A DNA stretch of 64,000 bases, from contig ONGE01000012.1 of assembly GCA_900317325.1 (NCBI GenBank), positions 1 to 64,000 on the forward strand. Reading direction: 5' to 3'. A model generated the notes under the pieces. It searched no databases. It saw only the letters and a program-made list of their open reading frames with translations, and was not told the origin of the DNA. Shown here one piece after another: positions 1 to 9,982 of this stretch. Numbering within the stretch: position 1 is the first letter of the stretch; every line of letters starts with the position of its first letter. A program made the translations under genes and the position numbers. This stretch comes from an uncultured Prevotellaceae bacterium (GTDB lineage: Bacteria; Bacteroidota; Bacteroidia; Bacteroidales; Muribaculaceae).

Positions 1-1677
1 GTTCTGACCGTAACCGTTAGCTGCGCTACCGAGGGTTCGACCCTGATCGTTAACGGCGAGGCTGTTGAGGGCAACCCCTACAGCTACACCGTTGCTCACA
101 CCGATCCCTATGCTGCACAGGTTGTTAACGTAACCGCTCAGTCGGTACTGGGTGATGCTACCAGCACGGAGGTTAGCGACAGCTACACCTTCCAGGCTCA
201 GGATCAGCCCACCGCTGACGAGCCCGTTATCACCTTCGATGAGGATGGCAGTGGTGTGATGATCACCATCGAGAACTTCACCGAGTACACCATCAAGGTT
301 GACGGTGAGATCTTCCAGCAGCGCAACGAGGACTATGCTTATGTAGAGAAGGTTTACGACAAGGCTCAGTCAATTGAGGTTTATGCCAAGAACGATCCTG
401 GCTATCCCTACATTGCAGCCGAGAAGACCGAGACCTACAACCTGCCCGCTAAGGTTAAGCAGCAGAACAGCACCCCGAGCGTTACCCACAGCTACGATCC
501 CAACACTGGCGAGCTCAATGTTTGGGCTTATGGCTGCACCGAGGAGAACGTAACCTACACGCTGTACTGCGACGGTGTTGAGTACACTGGCGAGATGCCC
601 ATCATGGTTGACACCGAGGCTGGTTACAACCACACCTGGACTGCTACCGCAGTTTCTCCCACCACCACCGTAAGTGCTGAGTCTGCTCCCGATGCCATCG
701 TGATTGAGGGTATTGTTCCTCCCACGGTAACTCCCGATCCCACCATCACCGTTGATACCGATCCCGAGACTGGTGTTGTTACCATCACCGTTAATGGTCA
801 GGGTACCGTAACCGCTAGCGTAACCACTGGCGCCGGCACCACCAACTACACCGATGAGGATGGTGACGGCGAGATCGTCATCACGCTCTATCCCGGTGAG
901 TATGAGGATATGGCTAACGTTAATGCTACCGCTCTGCTGCCTGGTGACAATGTAGTTGCCGGCTCCGCTTCCGAGAACTACATCGTGATCCCCGCCAAGA
1001 CCGCTAAGCCCGTAATCACCTACGAGGAGGTTGATGGTGGTGTTCAGGTTACTGTAACCGGCAATGGTACTCTGAATGTACTCATCGACGGTTATGGTGA
1101 TGGCGATGTTATCACCTACACTGGCGCAAGCCCCTACACCTACTTCCTCGCATCGACCGCCGATGATCAGGAGGTTACCGTAAGCGCTAACGCACAGGAG
1201 GAAGGCAAGGTAGTCAGCGACTATGCTATCGAGGACATCATCGTTCCCGCTGCACAGCCCGTTAATCCTGACAACGTAGGTCAGCCCACCTTCCAGGGCT
1301 ACACCGTTGACGGTGTAACCGGTTATGGTGTTTACATCTTCCCGAGCGTTCCCGCCGATGCCGACATCATGTATCGCGTTCTGGTATGGGATCCCGTTAC
1401 CGAGGAGTGGACCGTAAGGAACGACTGGACCCCGTACACCGGTGCCGAGAAGGAGATCTGGTTCGAGAACAATGGTGAGAAGGTACGCGTTGAGGCTTAC
1501 GCTTACGTAGGCGAGAACAGGAGTGACGTTGCAGCTTATGAGTTCACCGTTGAGACCGCTCTGAACGAGCTCATGGGTGGCAAGACCGTTGCTGGCGTAC
1601 GCTACTTCAACATGGCTGGTCAGGAGATGCAGGAGGCTAACGGCATGGAATGCGTCGTGCCGTCGCCGTCGCAGTAG
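1..1677 (+). CDS. Secreted Ig-like repeat protein, 5' partial, altered C-terminus
   Basis: The frame is open from the first base to TAG at 1675-1677 (558 codons visible), so the start lies before the window. An ATG at 256 is only an internal Met. The visible part is Thr/Val/Asp/Tyr-rich and built of beta-sandwich-like repeats of about 80-90 residues, with recurring patterns such as VTVSANA, VTASVTTG and VNVTAQS. This suits a large surface or secreted protein of stacked Ig/Big-like domains. Near the end is GVRYFNMAGQEMQEANGM, which resembles the start of the Por-type (T9SS-like) C-terminal tails of Bacteroidales secreted proteins. The usual last beta-strands are missing: after NGM the reading becomes ECVVPSPSQ and stops, inside a GC-rich stretch unlike the gene. 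The gene uses GTT, GCT and GTA codons heavily, unlike its neighbours, which suggests high expression. Exact function unknown. Confidence 0.75.
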   Translation, partial: VLTVTVSCATEGSTLIVNGEAVEGNPYSYTVAHTDPYAAQVVNVTAQSVLGDATSTEVSDSYTFQAQDQPTADEPVITFDEDGSGVMITIENFTEYTIKVDGEIFQQRNEDYAYVEKVYDKAQSIEVYAKNDPGYPYIAAEKTETYNLPAKVKQQNSTPSVTHSYDPNTGELNVWAYGCTEENVTYTLYCDGVEYTGEMPIMVDTEAGYNHTWTATAVSPTTTVSAESAPDAIVIEGIVPPTVTPDPTITVDTDPETGVVTITVNGQGTVTASVTTGAGTTNYTDEDGDGEIVITLYPGEYEDMANVNATALLPGDNVVAGSASENYIVIPAKTAKPVITYEEVDGGVQVTVTGNGTLNVLIDGYGDGDVITYTGASPYTYFLASTADDQEVTVSANAQEEGKVVSDYAIEDIIVPAAQPVNPDNVGQPTFQGYTVDGVTGYGVYIFPSVPADADIMYRVLVWDPVTEEWTVRNDWTPYTGAEKEIWFENNGEKVRVEAYAYVGENRSDVAAYEFTVETALNELMGGKTVAGVRYFNMAGQEMQEANGMECVVPSPSQ

Positions 1678-1801
1678 GGCCTCGCCTTGGCGTGGCCGCT
1701 TGCGTCCCGTTTGCATCCCGTTTGCGTGACCGCTTGCTTTCCCCGTCCTGCCCGCCACTCCCATTCTCGCCCGCCGCTCCCATGTGGAGCAGATTTTTGT
1801 T

Positions 1802-1832
1802 TTTGGGAATTGGGAAAAAATGATTACCTTTG
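1802..1832 (+). promoter_or_regulatory. Sigma-A type promoter of pyrG
   Basis: TTTG at 1802-1805, a 19 bp spacer and TACCTTTG at 1825-1832 match the Bacteroidetes consensus (TTTG, 19-21 bp, TAnnTTTG). The predicted start of transcription is about 25 bases before the GTG start of pyrG. Confidence 0.7.
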
Positions 1833-1859
1833 CAGGTTATTAAATCATCAATGAATTAA

Positions 1860-3485
<1,626 letters not shown>

Positions 3486-3489
3486 ATAA

Positions 3490-5583
3490 ATGGACAAAAA
3501 CACAGTAATTGGAATGTTGCTGATGGGACTCGTGATCTTCGGATTCATGTGGCTCCAGCAGCCCAGCGAGGCCGAACTTGCTGAGCGTCAGCGACAAATT
3601 GACTCTATCGCGGCGGTTCAGAAGGCTGAACAGGCCCGCGACATCGCTGCCGGTGCCGTTGACACCCTGAGCAGCAGCGAGCTGGCACAGCTGCAGGGCG
3701 TGCTCGAGAATATGCCCCAGGATAATGCCGTCATCAATAACGAGGGTGTGATGATTTCCCTCAAGGACGGCAAGATCTCCGGAACGGTCACCGTGGCCGA
3801 CACCACCGTCCAGTGGGACGAGGTGACTGCTGCCACCAGCGCTAACCCTGCCGTGCACAACCTGGCTGTCCAGGCCGTGCAACGCGCCCTTGACATGTAT
3901 GCCAAGAACGGCTCGTTTGCGGCTTCGCTGACAGGTACCGAGGAGATGGTGACCATCGAGAACGACTCGGTCAAGGTGGAACTCAGCACCAAGGGTGGCA
4001 TCATTGCCCGTGCCACGCTCAAGGGCTATTCAACCTACAAGACGCCGCAGCTCGTCCTGTTCGACAAGGGTGACAACGACTACAGCTTCACCCTGAGCAA
4101 CAATACGCAGCGCTTCGAGACCAAGAACTTCTTCTTCGAGCCTAAAAAGCTCAACGACAGCACGGTGCTCATGAATCTGCAACTCGAGGGCGGCGCCCAG
4201 TGGGGCCTCAAGTACACCCTCGTGCCCGGCAGCTACATGGTGCGCATGGAGATGGTGCAGAAGAGCATGTCGCGCATCATCCCCGCCAACATCAACCTGG
4301 TGGACCTCGACTGGCATCAGAAGATCTCGCGTCACGAGTTCGGCAAGCAGTTCGAGGAGCGCAACAGCGGCATCTACTACAAGTTTGCTGGCAAGGGCGG
4401 TGATGTGAAGCACACCAGTGAGAACGGCAGCGACGAGGACGAGGTGAAGGAGAAACTCAAATGGGTGAGTGCCAAGAACCAGTTCTTCTCGACCGTCCTC
4501 ATCTGCGACAGCGTGATGAGTTCCGCCAAGATGACCAGTGTCGATACCAAGGACTCGCCCGATTATGAGAAGTACCTCAAGGATGTCAACATCCACACGA
4601 TGATTCCCTATTCGAGCTCGCAGGCTACTCCGGCATCGTTCTACTTCTTCCTGGGCCCCAACCGTTACAAGTTGTTGTCGAGCTATGACAAGTATTCTCC
4701 CAAGGAGGACCTCAAGCTCACGCACCTCATCCCTCTGGGCTGGAAGTTCTTCCGCTGGATCAACACGGGTATCATCATCCCCGTGTTCAACTGGCTGGGC
4801 AAGTTCATGACCAACTACGGACTCATCATCCTGGTGCTCACCATCCTCATCAAGCTCGTCTTGTCGCCGCTCACCTTCAAGACCTACATCTCACAGGCCA
4901 AGATGCGCATCCTTGCTCCCGATATTGCCAAGATCAACGAGCAGTATCCCAAACAGGAGGATGCCATCAAGAAGCAGCAGAAGACGATGGAGCTTTACCG
5001 TCAGGCTGGTGCCAACCCGATGGGCGGCTGCATGCCCATGTTGCTGCAGATGCCTATCCTCTTCGCGATGTTCACCTTCTTCCCCTCGTGTATCGAGCTG
5101 AGAGGTCAGTCGTTCCTGTGGGCCAATGACTTGAGCGCCCCCGATAAGATTTTGGAGTGGGGCGGTAATATCCCCATCCTGTCGAGTCTGTTCGGTAACC
5201 ACTTGAGCCTCTTCTGCTTGCTGATGACCGCCACCAATATCATCTACACGTGGCTCACCACCAAGTCGCAGCCCTCGTCTAACTCGATGCCGGGCATGAA
5301 GGCGATGATGTATCTCATGCCGCTGATGTTCCTGTTCTTCTTCAACAACTACGCATCGGGTCTGAGCTACTACTACTTCCTCTTCACGTTGTTCACCATC
5401 CTGCAGACCTACGTGAGCCGCTTGTTCGTCAGCGAGGAGAAGGTGCGTGCAACCATGGCTGCCAATGCCGCCAAGCCCAAGAAGAAATCCAAGTGGATGC
5501 AGCGCCTCGAGGAAGCTCAGAAGTTGCAGCAGCAACAGCAGCGCCAGCAGGCCAAGGGTGGTAACGCAAAGCGCCGCCGTTGA
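3490..5583 (+). CDS. yidC: Membrane protein insertase YidC
   Basis: Inserts and folds inner-membrane proteins, alone or with the Sec translocon. At 697 residues it is somewhat longer than most Bacteroidetes YidC proteins. An N-terminal membrane anchor (about 5-23, IGMLLMGLVIFGFMWL) is followed by a large periplasmic beta domain to about residue 420. The conserved Oxa1/YidC five-helix core follows (about 430-655), including the stretch QMPILFAMFTFFP. The tail from about 655 is rich in Lys, Arg and Gln and ends GGNAKRRR; such basic tails contact ribosomes in related proteins. It sits directly behind pyrG. Confidence 0.96.
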   Translation: MDKNTVIGMLLMGLVIFGFMWLQQPSEAELAERQRQIDSIAAVQKAEQARDIAAGAVDTLSSSELAQLQGVLENMPQDNAVINNEGVMISLKDGKISGTVTVADTTVQWDEVTAATSANPAVHNLAVQAVQRALDMYAKNGSFAASLTGTEEMVTIENDSVKVELSTKGGIIARATLKGYSTYKTPQLVLFDKGDNDYSFTLSNNTQRFETKNFFFEPKKLNDSTVLMNLQLEGGAQWGLKYTLVPGSYMVRMEMVQKSMSRIIPANINLVDLDWHQKISRHEFGKQFEERNSGIYYKFAGKGGDVKHTSENGSDEDEVKEKLKWVSAKNQFFSTVLICDSVMSSAKMTSVDTKDSPDYEKYLKDVNIHTMIPYSSSQATPASFYFFLGPNRYKLLSSYDKYSPKEDLKLTHLIPLGWKFFRWINTGIIIPVFNWLGKFMTNYGLIILVLTILIKLVLSPLTFKTYISQAKMRILAPDIAKINEQYPKQEDAIKKQQKTMELYRQAGANPMGGCMPMLLQMPILFAMFTFFPSCIELRGQSFLWANDLSAPDKILEWGGNIPILSSLFGNHLSLFCLLMTATNIIYTWLTTKSQPSSNSMPGMKAMMYLMPLMFLFFFNNYASGLSYYYFLFTLFTILQTYVSRLFVSEEKVRATMAANAAKPKKKSKWMQRLEEAQKLQQQQQRQQAKGGNAKRRR

Positions 5584-5700
5584 GGTGAGTTTTCACGGTT
5601 AAAATGTGAATTTTTAGAAGAATTGGTACGATAGTTGCAACTTTTGGAGTGTACCGTTCGTCTAATGGGTACAGTTACTAATCATTAAAAAAGTAAGAAC
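5584..5700. other. Intergenic gap between yidC and the TM2 gene
   Basis: These 117 bases hold no gene. GGTAC at 5626-5630 is echoed by GTACC at 5652-5656 and GGGTAC at 5667-5672, giving possible overlapping hairpins. No clean TAnnTTTG box is visible, so I cannot say whether the next gene has its own promoter. Confidence 0.35.
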
Positions 5701-6144
5701 ATGTACATTCATCAGTGCCCCGAGTGCGGGAAACAGTACAGCACTCAAGATAAGGTTAACCGTGTGAAGTGCCCCTATTGCGGCGCCGAGACCAACGTGT
5801 CCTACAGCGAACAGCAGTCCAACTATCAGGAGCAATGGCGTGAGTTCGGCAACCAGGCATCCAGCGCGCTCGACAGTGTGTTCTCTAACGGACCGTCGGG
5901 CAAGAGCCGTGGCGTTGCCGGTCTGCTCGCTCTGTTGATGGGTGCTGTGGGTCTGCATTACTTCTATCTCAACAAACCCACCGCCGGCATCATCTTCCTG
6001 GTTGCCACATTATTGTCGTGTGGCGCGCTGGGCCTCGTGACCGAGATTGTCTCGATCATCCAGGCTGTGCTCTTCTTCACTTCGAGCCAGGAGGAATTTG
6101 ATCGCAAGTGGGTGAATTGCCCGACCAATTTCCCGATATTCTAG
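5701..6144 (+). CDS. Zinc-ribbon plus TM2 domain membrane protein
   Basis: A 147-residue protein. The N-terminus is a zinc ribbon with two CxxC pairs: Cys6/Cys9 (CPECG) and Cys24/Cys27 (CPYCG). From about residue 62 comes a TM2 domain, two membrane helices joined by a short turn, with the family pattern GVAGLLALLMGAVGLHYFYL followed by a second helix ending at about residue 128. TM2 proteins are common, but their role in bacteria is not settled. The ribbon probably sits in the cytoplasm. The GH25 gene begins 14 bases downstream. Family call is firm; function unknown. Confidence 0.88.
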   Translation: MYIHQCPECGKQYSTQDKVNRVKCPYCGAETNVSYSEQQSNYQEQWREFGNQASSALDSVFSNGPSGKSRGVAGLLALLMGAVGLHYFYLNKPTAGIIFLVATLLSCGALGLVTEIVSIIQAVLFFTSSQEEFDRKWVNCPTNFPIF

Positions 6145-6158
6145 CACCCTGACTGCCT

Positions 6159-6920
6159 ATGGGTAAACGACAAGTGCCGACCAGACCCGACTTTATCAAA
6201 TGGCTGCTGCTCCTCGGAGTGGCGGCATTTGTCGCGTTTATCGGTGCTTATCTGGTGTGGAACTATGTCTTGCCTCACTCGGTGACGGTGGATCGCTTCC
6301 GTTACCCCGTGGCAGGAATCGACGTGTCGAAGCACAACGGCGAGATTGACTTCAAGCAGGTGTGCGACGATGACTATCAGTTCGTGTTCATCAAGGCGAG
6401 CGAAGGCAAAACCTATAAGGACGACGCTTTCGAGACCAATTTCAAGGCCGCACGTGCTGCCGGGCTGAAAGTGGGCGCCTACCACTTCTTCCGCAAGAAC
6501 CGAACGGGGCAGGAGCAGGCCGACAATCTGCTCGCTGTGGTGGAGGGCAAGCCCCTCGACTTGCCGCTGGTCATCGACCTGGAGGACGATTGGGGCAACG
6601 GGGCAACCGTGAACCGCTCGACAGCCATCCAGCGCGTGCTGGATATGATCAAGTGCTTGAAGGACAAGGGCTACAGCGTGATGATTTACACCAACTTCGA
6701 CGGCTATGAGAAGTACTACAGGGACATGCTGGTCGATTGTGACCTGTGGCTCTGTTCGTTCACTGCCCCCGAATTGTTGCCTGACGTGCCGCACCTCATC
6801 CAGCAGTACAGCCACGAGGGAGCGGTGGCCGGTGTGAAGGGAAAAGTCGATCTGAACGTGTTCCGCGGCAGCAAGCGCGAGTGGAACCGCTACCTTGACC
6901 AAGTGAAACAACCGCAATAA
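6159..6920 (+). CDS. Membrane-anchored GH25 muramidase (lysozyme)
   Basis: Predicted to cleave the beta-1,4 bond between N-acetylmuramic acid and N-acetylglucosamine in peptidoglycan. Residues 14-38 form one membrane helix (uncleaved anchor), and the GH25 domain fills about 50-250. The family signature GIDVSKHNG gives Asp55, and VIDLEDDW gives the acidic cluster Asp140/Glu142/Asp144 that holds the catalytic Glu. FIKASEG and GAYHFF are further GH25 blocks. The next gene starts 12 bases later, so this opens or joins an envelope operon running to 11.7 kb. It may serve cell-wall turnover or attack on foreign peptidoglycan; the sequence does not decide. Confidence 0.92.
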   Translation: MGKRQVPTRPDFIKWLLLLGVAAFVAFIGAYLVWNYVLPHSVTVDRFRYPVAGIDVSKHNGEIDFKQVCDDDYQFVFIKASEGKTYKDDAFETNFKAARAAGLKVGAYHFFRKNRTGQEQADNLLAVVEGKPLDLPLVIDLEDDWGNGATVNRSTAIQRVLDMIKCLKDKGYSVMIYTNFDGYEKYYRDMLVDCDLWLCSFTAPELLPDVPHLIQQYSHEGAVAGVKGKVDLNVFRGSKREWNRYLDQVKQPQ

Positions 6921-6932
6921 CGCTCACGCATA

Positions 6933-7550
6933 ATGAAAAAGCTGAGATTCATAGTACTACAGGCCCTGATGGCCATCCTGCTGCTCGCCGGCAGTGTGGA
7001 TGCCGGCGCTACGGTCTATAACTGGAGCAGGTATGACCTCTCGTTCGAGACACCCGACAACGGCTTCGTGACCTTCAACAGCCCCACGCGGTTTGAAGTG
7101 CAGTGGGAGGACATGGTGATGACCGTGCAACTCTACAGCCAGGATAAGGGCAACGAGAAAAAACTGCTCACCGAGAACCTGCAGCGCAAGGCGTTGGGTT
7201 ACAACATGTATGACCTGCACAACGGCAAAATCAAGGTCAAGGGCTTCAAGAAAACCTACAGCATCGACGGAACGATGCCCGACGGCTCCCGTGCCATCAT
7301 TGCCGACCTGGTCTCCAAGCACCAGAACCTCATTGTCGAGGTAACGGTGGTGTATCTGTACGGTAACCGCGAGATTGTCGAGGACATGATCAAGAGTTTT
7401 GCCGAGAATAAGAAGCAGCAGCCCAACCATGACCGCAAGCGGCAGAAAGTGCAGTCCAAGCAAAAGGCCGACCAGGAAAAGCAGAAGGCCAAAAAGCAGG
7501 AACAACAGCAGCAACAGCCTGCAAGAAAGGAAAAACTCTACGACGCTTAA
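6933..7550 (+). CDS. Secreted protein of unknown function with Lys/Gln-rich tail
   Basis: A 205-residue protein with a signal peptide (about 1-25, hydrophobic LQALMAILLLAGSVDAGA). The middle, about 30-160, looks like a compact beta-rich domain (TVYNWSRYDLSFETPDNGF). The last 45 residues are almost wholly Lys, Gln, Glu and Ala and probably unstructured or coiled. I do not recognise the family. It lies between the GH25 muramidase and a DUF3078 outer-membrane protein with gaps of 12 and 28 bases, so a cell-envelope role is likely by context only. Confidence 0.75.
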   Translation: MKKLRFIVLQALMAILLLAGSVDAGATVYNWSRYDLSFETPDNGFVTFNSPTRFEVQWEDMVMTVQLYSQDKGNEKKLLTENLQRKALGYNMYDLHNGKIKVKGFKKTYSIDGTMPDGSRAIIADLVSKHQNLIVEVTVVYLYGNREIVEDMIKSFAENKKQQPNHDRKRQKVQSKQKADQEKQKAKKQEQQQQQPARKEKLYDA

Positions 7551-7578
7551 CCTATCACACAAAAAACCGATATAGCCA

Positions 7579-8823
7579 ATGAAAAAGATTTGTTCACTCC
7601 GAGTTTGTCTGGCTATCGCAGCACTGGCGGCGATGAGCCTGACGATGGCCGCCCATGAGGGCGACGGCCCTGATGTGGAGAGCAGTATGCTTTACGCTCC
7701 GCTGGTCTATGATAACTATGCCCCCGAGGCAACGGCGCATCCCGCCAACACGAACAACGGGCTGTACAGCCTGGATGCCGGCGACCAGTGGCTGCGCGAT
7801 GCGATGGACAATTCGTCGCGCACTCACCGCGTGCGCCAGCGTGCCATGATCGACAATCCCCAGCTGGTGGCCTATAACGCCAACCGCCTGCCCGAGGCTC
7901 CCCCCGAGGGGGTTATCCCCAGCGACCCGCGCCAGGGCATGCTCTCGGTAGCGCCGCCCCAGGTGGTTGTCGAGGATGTCACGCCTCCCGAGGCTCCCGC
8001 ACCTCCCCTCCACAACTGGCTCCACGTGTTCAACGCGTCGCTGCAGTTCACCCAGGCCTACATCAGCGGTAACTGGTATCAGGGCGGTGAAAACAACCTG
8101 GCCCTGTTGGGTAGCATCAACTGGAACTGCAACCTCAATCAGGATATTCACCCCAACTGGTTGTTCAACAATGCGTTGTCCTATAAGTTGGGTGTGGCCA
8201 CCACTCATGGCGACAGCATCCGCAAGTATATGATCAACGAGGACAATTTCCTGTTCACTTCGCAGTTGGGTTACAAGGCCGTGAAGAATTGGTACTACAG
8301 TGCTATGCTGCAGTTCACGACCCAGTTCCTGAACAACTACAAGGTCAATACCCGCAACATGACCGCCGCTTTCCTGTCGCCCGCCGAGTTGAACATCGGT
8401 CTCGGTATGACCTACAACTACAAGAAAGCCGATGACCGCGTGTTCACCCTGGCCATCGCGCCGATTTCCTATAATCTGAAGTACTGCCGCAACATCACCG
8501 ACATTGATCCAACACGATTCGGCATCAATGCGGGGCACCACAGCAAGAGCACCGTGGGTAGCAACTTCGAGGCCAAGTGGCTGTGGCGCTTCTCGCCCAC
8601 AGTGATGTTCACCTCGCGTCTCTACATGTTCACCAACTATGAGTATGTGCAGGGCGATTGGGAAAACACCCTTGATTTGTCCATCGGCAAGTACTTGACC
8701 ACCCAGTTTTATACCCACCTGCGCTTTGACCGCTCTCGTGCCCGTGACGACGACTGGAACTACTGGCAGTTCAAGGAGATCCTGAGCCTCGGCGTGGTCT
8801 ATCGTTTTGCAACGGTGAACTGA
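7579..8823 (+). CDS. DUF3078 family outer-membrane beta-barrel protein
   Basis: A 414-residue protein with a signal peptide (about 1-24), a Pro-rich linker near 115-145, and a C-terminal domain with alternating aromatic and polar residues. The block ASLQFTQAYISGNWYQGGEN followed by Asn- and Trp-rich strands is characteristic of DUF3078, a Bacteroidetes family thought to form outer-membrane barrels. The protein ends VYRFATVN; a C-terminal aromatic strand suits assembly by the Bam machinery. Substrate unknown. It belongs to the run of envelope genes from 6.2 to 11.7 kb. Confidence 0.82.
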   Translation: MKKICSLRVCLAIAALAAMSLTMAAHEGDGPDVESSMLYAPLVYDNYAPEATAHPANTNNGLYSLDAGDQWLRDAMDNSSRTHRVRQRAMIDNPQLVAYNANRLPEAPPEGVIPSDPRQGMLSVAPPQVVVEDVTPPEAPAPPLHNWLHVFNASLQFTQAYISGNWYQGGENNLALLGSINWNCNLNQDIHPNWLFNNALSYKLGVATTHGDSIRKYMINEDNFLFTSQLGYKAVKNWYYSAMLQFTTQFLNNYKVNTRNMTAAFLSPAELNIGLGMTYNYKKADDRVFTLAIAPISYNLKYCRNITDIDPTRFGINAGHHSKSTVGSNFEAKWLWRFSPTVMFTSRLYMFTNYEYVQGDWENTLDLSIGKYLTTQFYTHLRFDRSRARDDDWNYWQFKEILSLGVVYRFATVN

Positions 8824-8833
8824 TGTCGCCCCG

Positions 8834-9424
8834 ATGAGGCAAGCCGCGCTCATATTGCTGATGCTGGTCATGCCGTTGACGGCACTGGCCGTTAAAGGTG
8901 TGCCATCCAAATCGGTCATTCTCGACGGACTTGACCTGGACTCGATGCGTGTGCGCCTTGACGAGACCGACATGCAGCCGCTTGAGGGCATCTGGTATTA
9001 TCCCAACGAGGAGATGACACTGGGCATCGAGCGCTATCGCGGCAAGCACAACATCGGTTACCGAATCATCCTGCTGGAGTCGCCCGACATCAATGTGATT
9101 CCGGGCACCGTTATCGGCTACATCGCCGCCAGTGCGGTGGACAACAAGTACCAGTTGTGGCTCTACAGCCAGCGCGACCGCCTCACGCTCATCAAGCCGC
9201 TGGAGTGCGTGGCCACGCTCAACCAGTCGGCCACCTCGCTCACCTTCGACCCGCCACACTGGAAGGTCAAGGTGCGTGTCAATATCGCGCGTTTCCTGCC
9301 CTCGCTGTTCCAGGGGGTGAGCATCATTCCCGAGAAGTCGAGCGAGAAACTGCCTGTCGGGTTCCGTAAAATCTACCCCGAGGGTGGTGAGGGCAAGCCT
9401 TTTAACCATATACGTTACCTGTGA
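8834..9424 (+). CDS. Secreted protein of unknown function
   Basis: A 196-residue protein with a signal peptide (about 1-19, AALILLMLVMPLTALA). The rest is one predicted beta-rich domain containing LEGIWYYPNEEMTLGIERY, which looks like the opening strands of a lipocalin- or calycin-like fold, but this is only a shape impression. It starts 10 bases after the DUF3078 gene, and its TGA overlaps the ATG of the next gene by one base, so the genes are probably translationally coupled. No known family recognised. Confidence 0.72.
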   Translation: MRQAALILLMLVMPLTALAVKGVPSKSVILDGLDLDSMRVRLDETDMQPLEGIWYYPNEEMTLGIERYRGKHNIGYRIILLESPDINVIPGTVIGYIAASAVDNKYQLWLYSQRDRLTLIKPLECVATLNQSATSLTFDPPHWKVKVRVNIARFLPSLFQGVSIIPEKSSEKLPVGFRKIYPEGGEGKPFNHIRYL

Positions 9425-9936
9425 TGAGAATCAGAAGTAAACATAGTTTAACCCTGCGGTTCCTGTTGCCGATCTTGCTGTTGGCACTGTGTGTCAATAC
9501 GATAGATGCCCGCACGCGCACTACCCGCAAGAATCTGCGCTCGCTCGAGGTGCCCGTCATGACACTCGACTCGAGCGACGGCCTCTTGCCCGACAGCCTT
9601 CAGGCCATCGACCCCGATGCCGTCACGCTCAAGGGCTACAGCAAGCGTGCCAGCGACAGCAAGGAGTCGTTCTTCATCACCAACAACACCAGCCACCGCA
9701 TGAGTGCAGTGCGCCTGCTGTTGCGCTACACCACGATGAACGGCGAGATGCTCACCCAGCGGCAGGTCACCGTGCCGGTGAGCCTGAAGCCGGGCGAGAC
9801 CAAACTGGTCAGCATCAAGTCATTTGACGTGCAGCGCCTGTTCTACTACTATGCCGGGCCGCAGCCCCGCAAGCAGGCCACTCCTTTCAAGGTGGCTTTC
9901 CGCCTCACGGGCTATGACATTCCGGTGGGAAACTGA
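9424..9936 (+). CDS. Secreted protein of unknown function, Ig-fold-like
   Basis: About 170 residues. A GTG at 9421 is in frame, but ATG at 9424 gives the usual TGATG coupling to the gene before and is preferred. A signal peptide (about 10-28) is followed by an acidic linker and a domain with SFFITNNTSHRMSAVRLLLRY and LKPGETKLVSIKSFD. This pattern resembles small Ig-like domains of the FxLYD type, which handle alternate strands and end with a polar edge. Function unknown; operon context suggests the envelope. Confidence 0.7.
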   Translation: MRIRSKHSLTLRFLLPILLLALCVNTIDARTRTTRKNLRSLEVPVMTLDSSDGLLPDSLQAIDPDAVTLKGYSKRASDSKESFFITNNTSHRMSAVRLLLRYTTMNGEMLTQRQVTVPVSLKPGETKLVSIKSFDVQRLFYYYAGPQPRKQATPFKVAFRLTGYDIPVGN

Positions 9937-9982
9937 CAAGAAATCACAATAATTCATTATATACACTAATAAAAAAAGAAGA

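Noticed and set aside
370..1764. Long antisense open frame opposite the first secreted protein (464 codons)
   Set aside because: It mirrors a highly biased coding frame on the plus strand, shows no domain and has no promoter.
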